A stretch of DNA of 59,113 bases from Flavobacteriaceae bacterium (GTDB lineage: Bacteria > Bacteroidota > Bacteroidia > Flavobacteriales > Flavobacteriaceae): positions 1 to 59,113 of the forward strand of contig CANGCT010000004.1 in assembly GCA_947452415.1 (NCBI GenBank), given 5' to 3'. Below the pieces are notes generated by a model that did not search any database, was not told the DNA's origin, and was given only the letters and a program-made list of their open reading frames with translations. Below, piece by piece: positions 17,427 through 26,778 of the stretch. Numbering within the stretch: the stretch's first letter is position 1; each line of letters begins with the position of its first letter. The translations under genes were made by a program, and so were the position numbers.

Positions 17427-18143
17427 ATGAAAAAGTTATCCATAGTCCTACCTGTTTTTAATGAAGCAAGAACAATTCATTTGATTCTTGATAAAATTGA
17501 AAGTGTTGTTTTATTGGAGGATATTGTTAAAGAAATAATTATTGTAGATGATTGTTCTACAGATACTTCCTTGAAAGAAATTAGGTCTTATATAGCAACT
17601 CATGATAATCTATCAATTACCTTGTTGCAGCATTCAAAAAATAAAGGAAAAGGAGCATCATTACATACTGGAATAAAAACAGCTACAGGAGATTTTATCA
17701 TTATTCAAGATGCCGATTTAGAATACGATCCAAACGAATATAATATCCTCTTGAAGCCAATTACTGAGGGTCATGCAGATGTAGTTTTTGGTTCTCGATT
17801 TATGGGAGGAAATCCTCACAGAGTATTATTCTTTTGGCATACAATTGGAAATAGATTTTTAACTTTTTTATCCAATATGTTTACTAACTTGAATTTGACA
17901 GATATGGAAACTTGTTATAAGTTGTTTGATGCTAAAATTTTACAATCCATACTATTAAAAGAAAAAAGATTTGGATTTGAACCTGAAGTTACTGCTAAAG
18001 TTTCAAGAATTAAAAAAATAAGAATATACGAAGTTGGAATTTCTTATTATGGTAGAACTTATGAAGAAGGAAAAAAAATTAATTGGAAAGATGGTTTACA
18101 TGCAATTTTTTGTATTTTCAAATACGGTCTATTTAAGTTATAA
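17427..18143 (+). CDS. Family 2 glycosyltransferase, dolichyl/undecaprenyl-phosphate sugar synthase type
   Basis: A 238-residue GT-A glycosyltransferase without membrane helices. It opens with [15 protein letters not shown], then [41 protein letters not shown] (the DxD-type metal site is DAD), VFGSRFMGG and the acceptor-loop region CYKLFDAKI. These match the DPM1/GtrB group, which moves a sugar from a nucleotide to a polyprenyl phosphate carrier on the cytoplasmic side. Product sugars usually serve polytopic GT-C enzymes, and the neighbouring broken membrane protein could have been its partner. I used the ATG at 17427; an upstream TTG overlaps the promoter box. Its last 6 bp overlap the convergent next gene. 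Confidence 0.87.
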   Translation: MKKLSIVLPVFNEARTIHLILDKIESVVLLEDIVKEIIIVDDCSTDTSLKEIRSYIATHDNLSITLLQHSKNKGKGASLHTGIKTATGDFIIIQDADLEYDPNEYNILLKPITEGHADVVFGSRFMGGNPHRVLFFWHTIGNRFLTFLSNMFTNLNLTDMETCYKLFDAKILQSILLKEKRFGFEPEVTAKVSRIKKIRIYEVGISYYGRTYEEGKKINWKDGLHAIFCIFKYGLFKL

Positions 18144-19271
18144 CCAAACTTGTAAATATTTTTCAGAAACCTTAATATAATCATGTTCTTGCTCAATAAA
18201 TTTTCTAGCTCTTGCTCCAATGGCTTTAATTTCTATTGGATTTTCTATTAAACACGAAAGTTCCTTTACTAAATAATCCACATCGGGTAAGGCATTCATT
18301 GCTACTTTATCAACTAAATTATAATGTGCTTCAAATTCTTTTTCGGCACCAGTAAAAACCACTTTTCCTTTTCCCATGGCCTCCAAGGCATTGTATCCTT
18401 GGTCAAATCCATATACTTGGTCTAAGATAATGTGTGCTTTATCATATAGCAAAATATAATCATTATAGGGAATACTTTCGGTAATTATAATTTCAACTTT
18501 AGATGCATATTTCTCTTTGATAATTTCTAATGCTTTTTCAAAAAAGGAAATGCCTTTGGTGTAATAAGTACCTCGATTGATACCAAGAAAAATAACAATT
18601 TTATCCTTAATTTCTATTTCGGAATATTTGATTTTTGATGTATTTACTGGATTTGGAATTAATCCTAAAAATTTTGGATGGTTTTGTAAGGGCAATAAAT
18701 AATCAATATCAGAAGCAATCACACCTTTAATGTTTTGATAAATTAAATTGTGTGTTTTTTTATGATTTGGACTAAGAAATTCTAAAATATAACGAATTTC
18801 TTGTTTGGATTTTGGATTTTCAAAATACGGATTCATTATAGAATAGCGCTCTACTAGTTCCATCAAATAGTGAGCAACAATATAATCGGCACTACAACAC
18901 AAAAGGAATATTTTCTTATTTTGTTTGAAGAGTTTTTTTAAAAGAAATCGTTCCAAACTTGAAATTGTTTGTATTGAAGATTCATTAATCAATTGTACTA
19001 CATCAAAATCTTTTAATATATTTAGATGAAAATAAAACCGAATTCCAAATTCTATTTGAGCAATATCAAATTTTGTTAATCGGTAAATTATTTGTCTAAG
19101 AATGTTTCCCAATAGTGTTTCACACCATTTAGCTTTGGTAGATAAATCAACAGGATAATTCTTGAAACCATCTCCATTAGCAATAATTACAACCTCATGC
19201 CCGAGTGTTTCCAGCCCTTCTTTTAAGGAATTGTGCAACCTACTAAATTCACCAACTAATAAAATTCTCAC
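18138..19271 (-). CDS. GT-B fold glycosyltransferase, divergent family 1/4 type
   Basis: A 377-residue protein that starts [26 protein letters not shown], the N-terminal Rossmann half of GT-B glycosyltransferases. It continues to a C-terminal half with [17 protein letters not shown] and the nucleotide-sugar pocket [28 protein letters not shown], where the acidic residue before the GYNALEAM helix would bind the donor. The donor and acceptor cannot be predicted. It stands alone on the minus strand, with its end overlapping the GT2 gene by 6 bp and its start diverging from the next GT4 gene with 34 bp between. Confidence 0.78.
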   Translation of the reverse strand: MRILLVGEFSRLHNSLKEGLETLGHEVVIIANGDGFKNYPVDLSTKAKWCETLLGNILRQIIYRLTKFDIAQIEFGIRFYFHLNILKDFDVVQLINESSIQTISSLERFLLKKLFKQNKKIFLLCCSADYIVAHYLMELVERYSIMNPYFENPKSKQEIRYILEFLSPNHKKTHNLIYQNIKGVIASDIDYLLPLQNHPKFLGLIPNPVNTSKIKYSEIEIKDKIVIFLGINRGTYYTKGISFFEKALEIIKEKYASKVEIIITESIPYNDYILLYDKAHIILDQVYGFDQGYNALEAMGKGKVVFTGAEKEFEAHYNLVDKVAMNALPDVDYLVKELSCLIENPIEIKAIGARARKFIEQEHDYIKVSEKYLQVWL

Positions 19272-19279
19272 TTATTGCT

Positions 19280-19287
19280 TATATTTG
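19280..19287 (+). promoter_or_regulatory. TATATTTG promoter box ahead of the GT4 gene
   Basis: TATATTTG ends 18 bases before the ATG at 19306, in the short divergent gap between two glycosyltransferase genes, so it is well placed to drive the GT4-ketoisomerase pair. No clear TTG box lies at the usual upstream distance. Confidence 0.45.
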
Positions 19288-19305
19288 TGGCTAAAATAGT
19301 CAAAA

Positions 19306-20409
19306 ATGGATAGTCAAAAAAATTATGACTACAAAATATGTATGGTTTCAGATCAATTAGCAACGGGGGGTGCTGAAAGATATGCTGCCTATTTATCTCA
19401 ATATTTCGAACAAAATCGTATTAAAGTGCATCATGTGATTGTAGTTGACAAGGTCGATTATGAATATTCAGGAGAACTTTTAAATCTAGGGAAACTAAAA
19501 AATGAGTCTAACGGAATACTAAATCGAATGAATCGTTTTTGGGTTTTAAGACAATTTTTTAAGAAAAATAAATTTGATTATATTATAGATTTTCGAGTAA
19601 AACGCTTTCAAATTCAAGAAATTTTTATTGCAAAATATATTTACAAATCCCCTTTAATTGTTGTAGTTCAAAATTATATAACCGATTTGTATTTTCCAAT
19701 AAATAAATTTTTAGCAAATAGGATTTATTCTTCCAATTCTGCAATCGTTTCAGTTACAGATTCCATAAAAAATAAAATTTTAGCGAATTATGTCTATAAA
19801 GAAGTCAGTGTAATATCGAATCCAATTGATTTTACATTTATTGAAACCAAGCTAGATGAAGATCTAAATATTGATTATAAATATATTTTAGCCGTTGGTA
19901 GAATGGAAGATAATGTGAAACAATTTGATAAACTAATTCATTGTTATGCCAAATCGATTTTACCAGAAAAGGATATTAAACTTATAATTCTTGGAGACGG
20001 TAAATTAAAGTCGGATTTTATTCAATTAGCAATTGATTTCAATCTTGCAGATAAAATCGTGTTTAAAGGACATGTTAAAAATCCATTTCCCTATTATAAA
20101 AATGCTTTTTTCATGGTGTTATCTAGTTTAAATGAAGGTTTACCTTTTGTGTTAATAGAATCATTAATCTGCGAAACCCCTGTTGTAGCGTTTGATTGTA
20201 ATTCAGGTCCAAGTGAAATTATTATAAATAAAGAAAACGGACTTTTAGTAGAAAATCAAAACCAAGAAAAATTGATATTTGCTATGAACGAAATGATATT
20301 AAATGAAAATTTGTATTATCATTGTAAGAGCAATGCTAAGGAAAGCATGAAAAAATTTAAGATAAAAAATATTGGTCAACAATGGTTGAAATTATTAAAA
20401 TTGGAATAA
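19306..20409 (+). CDS. Family 4 glycosyltransferase
   Basis: A 367-residue retaining GT-B enzyme. The N-terminal half has KICMVSDQLATGGAERYAAYLS, the usual GGAE loop. The C-terminal half has YILAVGRMEDNVKQFDKLI, KLIILGDGKLKSDF, VFKGHVKNPFPYYKNA and the donor-binding motif SSLNEGLPFVLIESLICETPVV (EGxPxxLxE type). These place it in GT4. It probably adds one sugar to the growing repeat unit of the surface polysaccharide. The FdtA-like gene follows after 1 bp, so the two are cotranscribed. Confidence 0.88.
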   Translation: MDSQKNYDYKICMVSDQLATGGAERYAAYLSQYFEQNRIKVHHVIVVDKVDYEYSGELLNLGKLKNESNGILNRMNRFWVLRQFFKKNKFDYIIDFRVKRFQIQEIFIAKYIYKSPLIVVVQNYITDLYFPINKFLANRIYSSNSAIVSVTDSIKNKILANYVYKEVSVISNPIDFTFIETKLDEDLNIDYKYILAVGRMEDNVKQFDKLIHCYAKSILPEKDIKLIILGDGKLKSDFIQLAIDFNLADKIVFKGHVKNPFPYYKNAFFMVLSSLNEGLPFVLIESLICETPVVAFDCNSGPSEIIINKENGLLVENQNQEKLIFAMNEMILNENLYYHCKSNAKESMKKFKIKNIGQQWLKLLKLE

Positions 20410-20410
20410 T

Positions 20411-20797
20411 ATGGAAGTGAAAATAATTGATATTCCTAAAATAGAACGTGCAGAAGGAAACATTGGAGTAGTGGAAAAAGAATCTATTCCATTTAAAATT
20501 AAACGTGTATATTATTTATTCGATGTGCCTAGTTCCGCTAAACGTGGTGGCCATGCACATAAAAATCTTAGTCAGGTATTGATAGCGGTTTCTGGTAGTT
20601 TTGATGTTATCTTAAAGGATGGAATTACTAGTAAAACAATCTCTTTAAATAAACCCGATAAAGGACTTTTGATTACTAATAATATTTGGAGAGAACTAGA
20701 AAACTTTTCTTCGGGAGCGGTTTGTTTAGTTTTGGCTTCGGATGTTTTTAAGGAAGAAGATTACATCCGTAATTATGAGGATTTTATAAAAAAATAA
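20411..20797 (+). CDS. dTDP-4-keto-6-deoxyglucose 3,4-ketoisomerase (FdtA/QdtA, WxcM-like)
   Basis: A 128-residue single-domain cupin. The stretch VYYLFDVPSSAKRGGHAHKNLSQ (in parts) carries the RGxHAH motif of the FdtA/QdtA group, whose histidines act in the 3,4-isomerisation of the nucleotide keto sugar. Together with the StrS-type aminotransferase at 13776 and the acyltransferase at 12769 it would build a 3-acylamido-3,6-dideoxyhexose such as Fuc3NAc or Qui3NAc. Galacto or gluco configuration cannot be decided here. The genes for the dTDP-glucose precursor (rmlA, rmlB) are not in the window. It lies 1 bp after the GT4 gene. Confidence 0.85.
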   Translation: MEVKIIDIPKIERAEGNIGVVEKESIPFKIKRVYYLFDVPSSAKRGGHAHKNLSQVLIAVSGSFDVILKDGITSKTISLNKPDKGLLITNNIWRELENFSSGAVCLVLASDVFKEEDYIRNYEDFIKK

Positions 20798-20802
20798 AGT
20801 TT

Positions 20803-21738
20803 CTAATAACTTGTAAATTTCAGTCCTTTTTTAATTAAAATTTCTTTGTATTTTTTTATTGATTTCAAAATAAAAGCAGGTAATTTCAAAAGTAATTTTT
20901 GTTTCCAATTAAGATACTTGTAATCTATTTTAGAACTAATTTTTTTATACAAATCATAACCTCCATCGGTTTTAATATGTTTGGCTAAGACATATTTTTC
21001 AAATGCTAAATACTTGGCTAAATTACTATTTCCTTTAGTAAAAGAATTGTATTTGTCATAATCTGGAAGTCTTTTGTTTAAGATCGAACTTTTGGTGAGT
21101 TGCGCTCCGCTTTCCATGAAATACTGCATTTGAATTGTATTGGAATAAGCCAATTGAAAGTAATAATTCGCTCGAATATTGAAATCGATATCTTCGGCAA
21201 AATCTATACTTTCATCATATAAACCTGCTTTTTCGAATACACTTTTATGAAAACATACGCTTCCATGATTGTAAATTCCCTGTCCTAAATTGTGTTTAAA
21301 AAAATCAATTATTTGGGATTTTTTTGGAGGTATTTTATTAGAAAAATTAATAGGTAACTCTATTTTATTGGAATATACTTCTTCATAATTACTTCCAAAA
21401 ATTTTAGCTTTTGGGAAATTCTTAATTAACTGATGTATTGTTTCTAGAAAAGTGGGCTTCCATAAATCATCGGCATCAAGAAAAGTGATATAATTTGATG
21501 AAGCATTTTTTATTCCGGTGTTTCTACTTGCCGAAAGTCCTTTGTTTGTTGGATGTTCTATTAGCCTAATTGTTTCTGAAAGAAATGGAATTACTTTTTT
21601 AACACTTTCATCTGTCGAGCAATCGTTAATAATCAATACTTCATAATCGGTAAAGCTTTGATTGACAATGCTTTTTAGAGTGTTTTCAACGAAATTTTCT
21701 TTGTTATAAAGCGGAATGATGACAGTGAAAAAAGGCAT
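20803..21738 (-). CDS. Family 2 glycosyltransferase
   Basis: A 311-residue GT-A enzyme: FTVIIPLYNKENFVENTLKSIV, EVLIINDCSTDES, GLSASRNTGIKNASSNYITFLDADDLWKP (DxD site DAD). This is the common polysaccharide-chain GT2 type, inverting and soluble or membrane-associated. It is last in a minus-strand run of six genes (from the FtsE-like gene at 26512 down to here) with short gaps or overlaps, so a single long transcript is likely. The donor sugar is unknown. Confidence 0.88.
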   Translation of the reverse strand: MPFFTVIIPLYNKENFVENTLKSIVNQSFTDYEVLIINDCSTDESVKKVIPFLSETIRLIEHPTNKGLSASRNTGIKNASSNYITFLDADDLWKPTFLETIHQLIKNFPKAKIFGSNYEEVYSNKIELPINFSNKIPPKKSQIIDFFKHNLGQGIYNHGSVCFHKSVFEKAGLYDESIDFAEDIDFNIRANYYFQLAYSNTIQMQYFMESGAQLTKSSILNKRLPDYDKYNSFTKGNSNLAKYLAFEKYVLAKHIKTDGGYDLYKKISSKIDYKYLNWKQKLLLKLPAFILKSIKKYKEILIKKGLKFTSY

Positions 21739-21741
21739 TGC

Positions 21742-22842
21742 TTAGTCTTTTAAAAGGTAATCAAAAATAGAATTCCAATCGTTTAATTGGTTATTTTTAT
21801 CAAATGTAGCACTATTCCCTTGAAATTGAATGGTATTATTTACAAAATCTGAAATATACTCGGCCAATTCTTTTGGATTTTCTACATCAAAAAAAGATAC
21901 TTTATCGTAATCCCCAATGCTTTCTTTTGCATAAGGCAAATTGGCTGCTAAAATAGGTTTTTTAAAAGCTTTCGCTTCGGATAACGGTAATCCCCAAGTT
22001 TCTAGTTTGGATGGAAAAACAATGCAATCTACAGAATTATACAATTTCAATACTTCTTCTCTAGAAATCCATCCCTTAAAATCAACTTCGGGCATCGAAT
22101 TATATTTGCTATAAAGATGTTTTGCAAATTTGTGAGGGTTTTCTTTTATTGTAGTAAAATGAAAAAGAACCTTATTTCTTATAGAACTATCCAATAATTC
22201 AATGGTAACAAAAAGTAGTTCAAAATTTTTAAATGTCCTAGGAAAACTTGGGTAGAAGAAGTGAATTTTATCTTTTTCTAATACTGTTGTTTTAGTAGTT
22301 AGCTCTTCCGTATATTCGGGATTGCAAACTTTGATGTTTTCAATCTTATATAGTTTTTCAAATTCCGTTTTAATCCAATTTTGTTGTACAAAAACAGTAT
22401 GATTTTTTTTGAGATTTATTTTTGTTAAATACTTATATAAAATGGAGAAAACCCCAATTTTATAATCGTATTTCCAATCTTTAAAACTTGATTTATAAAA
22501 AATTGTAGGGTGATGAAAATATACAAATCGCTTCTTAGCAAACACATTCGGACTCACATCATGTAATGAAAACCAAATGTCGGGCTGTAATTTTTTAGAT
22601 AATTTTTTGAAGTAAAAATATTCATAATACATTCTGTTAATCCAATATTTTTTTGCTTTTGGAAATGCAATATATTCAATATTTGGATAATTGAATTGAG
22701 AAATATCTGGCACCAAAGCAATTACTTTAATGTTTTTGTTTACAGCATAATCGGACATTTTTTGCAAACAATTATCCAAGATGGTTAAAATACCACCTTC
22801 TTTCATGTTAATTCCTGAAATTACAATTGTTTTTTTACTCAT
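21742..22842 (-). CDS. Family 1/4 glycosyltransferase (GT-B)
   Basis: A 366-residue GT-B glycosyltransferase beginning SKKTIVISGINMKEGGILTI. The C-terminal donor site is visible in LYNSVDCIVFPSKLETWGLPLSEAKAFKKPILA (ExxGLPLxE type), with the KDKIHFFYPSFPRTFKN hinge before it. I use the ATG at 22842, one base after the stop of the methyltransferase gene. An in-frame ATG seven codons upstream overlaps that gene and adds only MFLKNNN. Three bases separate it from the following GT2 gene. It probably acts on the same glycan as its neighbours. Confidence 0.85.
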   Translation of the reverse strand: MSKKTIVISGINMKEGGILTILDNCLQKMSDYAVNKNIKVIALVPDISQFNYPNIEYIAFPKAKKYWINRMYYEYFYFKKLSKKLQPDIWFSLHDVSPNVFAKKRFVYFHHPTIFYKSSFKDWKYDYKIGVFSILYKYLTKINLKKNHTVFVQQNWIKTEFEKLYKIENIKVCNPEYTEELTTKTTVLEKDKIHFFYPSFPRTFKNFELLFVTIELLDSSIRNKVLFHFTTIKENPHKFAKHLYSKYNSMPEVDFKGWISREEVLKLYNSVDCIVFPSKLETWGLPLSEAKAFKKPILAANLPYAKESIGDYDKVSFFDVENPKELAEYISDFVNNTIQFQGNSATFDKNNQLNDWNSIFDYLLKD

Positions 22843-22843
22843 G

Positions 22844-23392
22844 TTATTGTTTTTCAAAAACATATAAATTGTTCAAGCCCAACTCAAATCGTTTTTCCAC
22901 TACTAATTTGTATCCGCCCAATATGAAAATATCTTTTAATAAAGACCTATCAAAATCTTGATGGTGTTCTAAATCCATTCCTTTAATTAGTTTAAAAAAG
23001 ACTAAAATAGCTAGAATATAATCTACTTTTTTAGAGGGAATTGTTATTATAACCCTTCCTTTTGGTACTAAATAATCAGATAAGATTTCTGGATATTTTT
23101 TAATTTCTTCAATAGGGATGTGTTCTAAAACTGCCAAAAATGTTACAGTATCATACTTTTTTAATAATTTGAAATCTTGAGGAAAATAACCAGGTAAAAG
23201 ACTATAATTTGAAGTTGTAACAGTTTCTGATAAAACAGTATCTATACCGTCACCAGTAATTTTTTTAGTTTTTAATAAATGATTAAAGAGCTCTCCATTA
23301 TGACAACCAATATCTAAAATAGAATTTCCTATTATGTGTTTTTCAGCTTGTTTAATTCGTAGCTTTTGAATATATAAATCTAATTTCTTCAT
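22844..23392 (-). CDS. Class I SAM-dependent methyltransferase
   Basis: A 182-residue Rossmann-fold methyltransferase. Motif I is NSILDIGCHNGEL near residues 22-34, followed by the acidic loop GDGIDT, the post-motif YDTVTFLAVLEHIP and the GRVIITIPSK strand. It is a short stand-alone type (UbiE/Methyltransf_11-like). Its position between glycosyltransferase genes suggests that it methylates a sugar or lipid-linked intermediate, but small-molecule targets cannot be excluded. The gap to the upstream GT2 gene is 9 bp. Confidence 0.85.
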   Translation of the reverse strand: MKKLDLYIQKLRIKQAEKHIIGNSILDIGCHNGELFNHLLKTKKITGDGIDTVLSETVTTSNYSLLPGYFPQDFKLLKKYDTVTFLAVLEHIPIEEIKKYPEILSDYLVPKGRVIITIPSKKVDYILAILVFFKLIKGMDLEHHQDFDRSLLKDIFILGGYKLVVEKRFELGLNNLYVFEKQ

Positions 23393-23401
23393 AAATAATT
23401 G

Positions 23402-24556
23402 TTATAATTTGTCATCTTTTAAACCTAATATGCTGAAGAAAAAACTAAAAAGTACAATTTGAATCCCTATAATTATAGTAAAAATTGCGGGTATGATTAT
23501 CCGTGCAGTTTGAGTAAAATTTAATGCCCCAAAGTGGGAATGGGACCAAAATTGAACGGAGTAAATAGTTAATCCCATTCCAAATAAGATTAAGATAAAC
23601 CCAAGAAGTAATCCTTTTTCTAAACTGATATATTTGAAAAAAGTGTCAAATCGATTGCTTTTTGGCAATAATTTTTGGGTTACAGCAAAGACTTTTGTCA
23701 ATCCATAAAATAAAATAAACTGAAACCCAATCAATAACATACTCATCGAGTACAGCAACGTTTGTACATCAAAAACTATAGAAAAAATAGTTATAGGATT
23801 TAAAATTAATATAATTGAAATGATAGATCCAAGGAGCATTAAAACTAAACCGGGTATTAAAAATAACCATTTTGGACTATACAACAATAAAAATCGCAAA
23901 TGCCTCCAGCCATCGCTCCAGGTTTTTAAATGTGGTTTTCTGCTTCGTCCATCTTTGTATAAAATGGTTGGAACTTCAGCAATTTTAAATTTTAATAAAT
24001 GTGATTTTACAATCATTTCAGATGCAAATTCCATTCCTGAAGTGGTAAGTTGCATTTTATTAAAAGCATCTTTCGAAAAACCACGAAGACCACAATGAAA
24101 ATCTCCAATATCCAAGTTAAAAAAGATTCTGCCTAAAAAGGATAATACTGGATTTCCAAGGTATTTGTGTAAAAAGGGCATTGCATTTTTTTGAATTCCT
24201 CCTTTAAATCGGTTTCCAATTACTAAATCGTTTCCTTCCCTTAGCTTTGTTAGGAATAAATTTAAGTTGCTAAAATCATAACTGTCATCGGCATCTCCCA
24301 TCACAATGAATTTGCCAGATGCATTTTCAATGCCACCTTTTAAAGCACTTCCGTATCCTTTTCTTGGTATATTTACAATCCTAGCTCCGTTTATTATTGC
24401 AATATTTTGTGAACCATCCGTACTGCCATTATCGGCAACAATAACTTCACCATTAATATTGTTTTCAATAAAGAATTTCTTTGCTTTTTGAATGCAAATC
24501 TCTAGTGTTTCTGCTTCATTTAAGCAGGGCATAACAATGGAAAGTTCTTTATTCAT
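23402..24556 (-). CDS. Family 2 glycosyltransferase with C-terminal membrane domain
   Basis: A 384-residue protein with two parts. Residues 1-230 are a GT2 domain (ELSIVMPCLNEAETL, VIVADNGSTDGS, GSALKGGIENASGKFIVMGDADDSYDF with DADD, HCGLRGFSKDAF). The rest has four hydrophobic helices, as in GtrB/dolichol-phosphate-glucose synthase-like enzymes. It would load a sugar onto a polyprenyl phosphate at the membrane. Its first codons overlap the end of the upstream polytopic protein by 8 bp. The two probably cooperate: GtrB makes the lipid-linked donor, and the GT-C-like neighbour uses it. Confidence 0.88.
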   Translation of the reverse strand: MNKELSIVMPCLNEAETLEICIQKAKKFFIENNINGEVIVADNGSTDGSQNIAIINGARIVNIPRKGYGSALKGGIENASGKFIVMGDADDSYDFSNLNLFLTKLREGNDLVIGNRFKGGIQKNAMPFLHKYLGNPVLSFLGRIFFNLDIGDFHCGLRGFSKDAFNKMQLTTSGMEFASEMIVKSHLLKFKIAEVPTILYKDGRSRKPHLKTWSDGWRHLRFLLLYSPKWLFLIPGLVLMLLGSIISIILILNPITIFSIVFDVQTLLYSMSMLLIGFQFILFYGLTKVFAVTQKLLPKSNRFDTFFKYISLEKGLLLGFILILFGMGLTIYSVQFWSHSHFGALNFTQTARIIIPAIFTIIIGIQIVLFSFFFSILGLKDDKL

Positions 24557-25829
24557 CTGTTTTTTTGAAAAAGGTTTTTTGAAAAAGCACCATTACGATA
24601 GTAATTAGTATCCAATTGGTATAAAAACAATAACGGGAAGTTGTAGGTTCTGCTAGTGCAACAATAGTAATATTTCCAATAATTAATAGTGTTCCAATAA
24701 AGATATATTTTGCAATTAAATTGTTTTCTTTTATAATTTTATATAAGCTAAATAATAAAAGCAACAGGTTTAAGATAAGATATTTAGCACTTCCTATTCC
24801 TTTGGCAATATTTTGAAAATATAATTTTAACCACTTCCCTAAATTATTTTTTATTAAAGGTACTGTCATAGACGTTGCCATTCTATCATTTACTACCACC
24901 AACTCATCCGGAGTGTATTTATTTTTGAAAAATTCTTCACCAGAATTCCCAATTATATTGTTTGCAATTTCTACATAATGGGCAAAATAAAAATCTATTT
25001 TAGATAAAGGATATTCGGGAACTTGGCTTAGCAGAATTTTCTTTTTTTCTAAGTTAGAATAAATGTATTTAAAATATTCGCGTTGTAATTTAGATTCAAA
25101 AATAAAATAATCATTTGGTTTCGATACAAAGAAAGGTAATGCGGATATTTGAATTCCAGTCCATGGGGTTGTAGTTGCATTGTTATGCGCTATTTTATGA
25201 AAAGCAATATCGGTACCTACAGAAAAGAATGGAATTGAAACAGCAAATGCAATTGCAATCCAATGATTTTTAGAGTATTTGTTATTTATTTTTGAAATTA
25301 ATACAACAATAATTAATACCGGAACTAAAAATAAAAATTGCCCACGAACTTGTATTAAAATTAATAATAGAAGGAACGAAAGATAAATATTTTTAAAATT
25401 TTTAAAAGTAATGAATGCCAAAATAGTACCAACTATTAAAAGAAATAAAGGATAAGCAACAGCTTCTGAAAGCACACTATTTATTACTTTGGTTTCATAG
25501 AAGAAAGGAATAGAAAATAAAAGCAATAGAAAATAAGAATTCAATTTAGAAAGACTTAAACAGTTTGAAATGTTTTTTGTAACAAAAAATATGCTGTAAA
25601 TGTTTAATGCAAATTGACTGAATAGTAAAAAATTTATAAAAAAAGCACCAAAAATTAATTTGTGTAAGCTTATAAATAATGGATATCCTGAACTTCTGTA
25701 AATATCCATGTTTATATAACCAATACTATCTGGAGAATAAATTGCGCCAGTTTTAAAAACAAAACATAGAGTAGTTGCTATGAAAAGTATAGAAAATAAA
25801 TTATATTTTGCTTTAAATTTATTGCTCAT
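24549..25829 (-). CDS. Polytopic membrane protein, possible GT-C type transferase
   Basis: A 426-residue protein with about 11 hydrophobic segments. The first outer loop has IYSPDSIGYINMD, where the acidic residue sits where GT-C enzymes place their catalytic Asp, and a later loop has the LVVVNDRMATSMTVPLI text. GT-C fold transferases use polyprenyl-linked sugar donors outside the inner membrane. Overlap with the GT2/GtrB-like gene downstream and abutment with the FtsE-like gene upstream suggest cotranscription. No family can be named with certainty; a polymerase-like role is an alternative. Confidence 0.6.
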   Translation of the reverse strand: MSNKFKAKYNLFSILFIATTLCFVFKTGAIYSPDSIGYINMDIYRSSGYPLFISLHKLIFGAFFINFLLFSQFALNIYSIFFVTKNISNCLSLSKLNSYFLLLLFSIPFFYETKVINSVLSEAVAYPLFLLIVGTILAFITFKNFKNIYLSFLLLLILIQVRGQFLFLVPVLIIVVLISKINNKYSKNHWIAIAFAVSIPFFSVGTDIAFHKIAHNNATTTPWTGIQISALPFFVSKPNDYFIFESKLQREYFKYIYSNLEKKKILLSQVPEYPLSKIDFYFAHYVEIANNIIGNSGEEFFKNKYTPDELVVVNDRMATSMTVPLIKNNLGKWLKLYFQNIAKGIGSAKYLILNLLLLLFSLYKIIKENNLIAKYIFIGTLLIIGNITIVALAEPTTSRYCFYTNWILITIVMVLFQKTFFKKTDE

Positions 25830-26512
25830 TACACCGATCTCTGTACCACTTCAAAAATAGCTCCATCTTCGCACTTCAAAGTTTTGGATGGGAATTTCAT
25901 CAATAAAGCATAATCGTGCGTTGCCATAATAATAGTTTTACCATTGGCATTAATGTTTTTTAACACGTCTAGCACTTCAGCACTTGTTTGTGGGTCAAGA
26001 TTTCCTGTTGGTTCATCTGCAAGTATTAATTCGGGGTCGTTAAGTAAAGCTCTTGCAATGGCTACACGCTGTTGTTCTCCGCCCGAAAGTTGATGTGGCA
26101 TTTGATTAGCAAATCCTTTCATGCCCACTTTATCTAGAACTTCATCAATTTTATTTTGCATTTCAGTTGTGTCCGTCCAACCGGTTGCTTTCAATACAAA
26201 AAGCATATTGTCATTTACATTTCTATCGGGAAGCAATTTAAAATCTTGAAAAACAATACCTATTTTTCTTCTCAAATAGGGTATGTCTTTTTCTTTTAAA
26301 GTTGCTAAATCATATTCTACAATATGACCTTCCCCTTCGGTAAGAGGCAAATCGCCGTATAAGGTTTTCATAAAACTACTTTTTCCAGTTCCAGTTTTTC
26401 CAATGATGTATAGGAATTCTCCGTGATTTACTTCAAGATTTATTTGAGATAAAATCACTTTGTTTTCTTGATAAATAGTAACGTCTTTTAAAGCTAATAC
26501 AGGATGTGACAT
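25829..26512 (-). CDS. ftsE: ABC transporter ATP-binding protein, FtsE-like
   Basis: A 227-residue ABC ATPase with Walker A GKTGTGKSS, Q-loop VFQDFKLLPDRNV, signature LSGGEQQRVAIARALL and Walker B LILADEPTGNLDP, followed by the switch His (MATHDYAL). The FQDFKLL stretch and short length match FtsE, which with FtsX couples divisome activity to cell-wall hydrolases. No FtsX gene is adjacent, which is common in Bacteroidota. I used the ATG at 26512, because the upstream codons (MKFILKTCV...) lack homology to ABC proteins. The stop abuts the start of the polytopic protein gene. Confidence 0.85.
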   Translation of the reverse strand: MSHPVLALKDVTIYQENKVILSQINLEVNHGEFLYIIGKTGTGKSSFMKTLYGDLPLTEGEGHIVEYDLATLKEKDIPYLRRKIGIVFQDFKLLPDRNVNDNMLFVLKATGWTDTTEMQNKIDEVLDKVGMKGFANQMPHQLSGGEQQRVAIARALLNDPELILADEPTGNLDPQTSAEVLDVLKNINANGKTIIMATHDYALLMKFPSKTLKCEDGAIFEVVQRSV

Positions 26513-26592
26513 AGAAAAAAATTGTTTATTTGGTAAAAGTAATAAGATAACGCAGGTTTTCAAAATAAATTTCACAAAAAGAGAATTGAGAG

Positions 26593-26680
26593 GAGATAAT
26601 AGATGATAGACTGAAAGATAATAGATTTATTCTCTGCAAACTATCCGTCTATCGTCTATCCGTCTATCATCTATCCATCT
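26593..26680. repeat. ATAGATG/ATAGACG-type repeat hairpin upstream of the TPR gene
   Basis: Short words ATAGATGATAGAC (26599-26611) and the exact complement GTCTATCATCTAT (26662-26674) form a 13-bp inverted repeat in a run of TATCCGTC/TATCGTC words. The same word family flanks and enters the genes at 29774-29825 and 30254-30287, 3 kb away. Here no gene lies between the arms. Confidence 0.7.
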
Positions 26681-26778
26681 TAAAATAATTGTTAAAAAAA
26701 ATGTTTATAATAAAAACCCAATTTTTCTCGTTATTGCTTGTATAAACTTACTTTTGATTTACTTTTAAATTCCATGCT

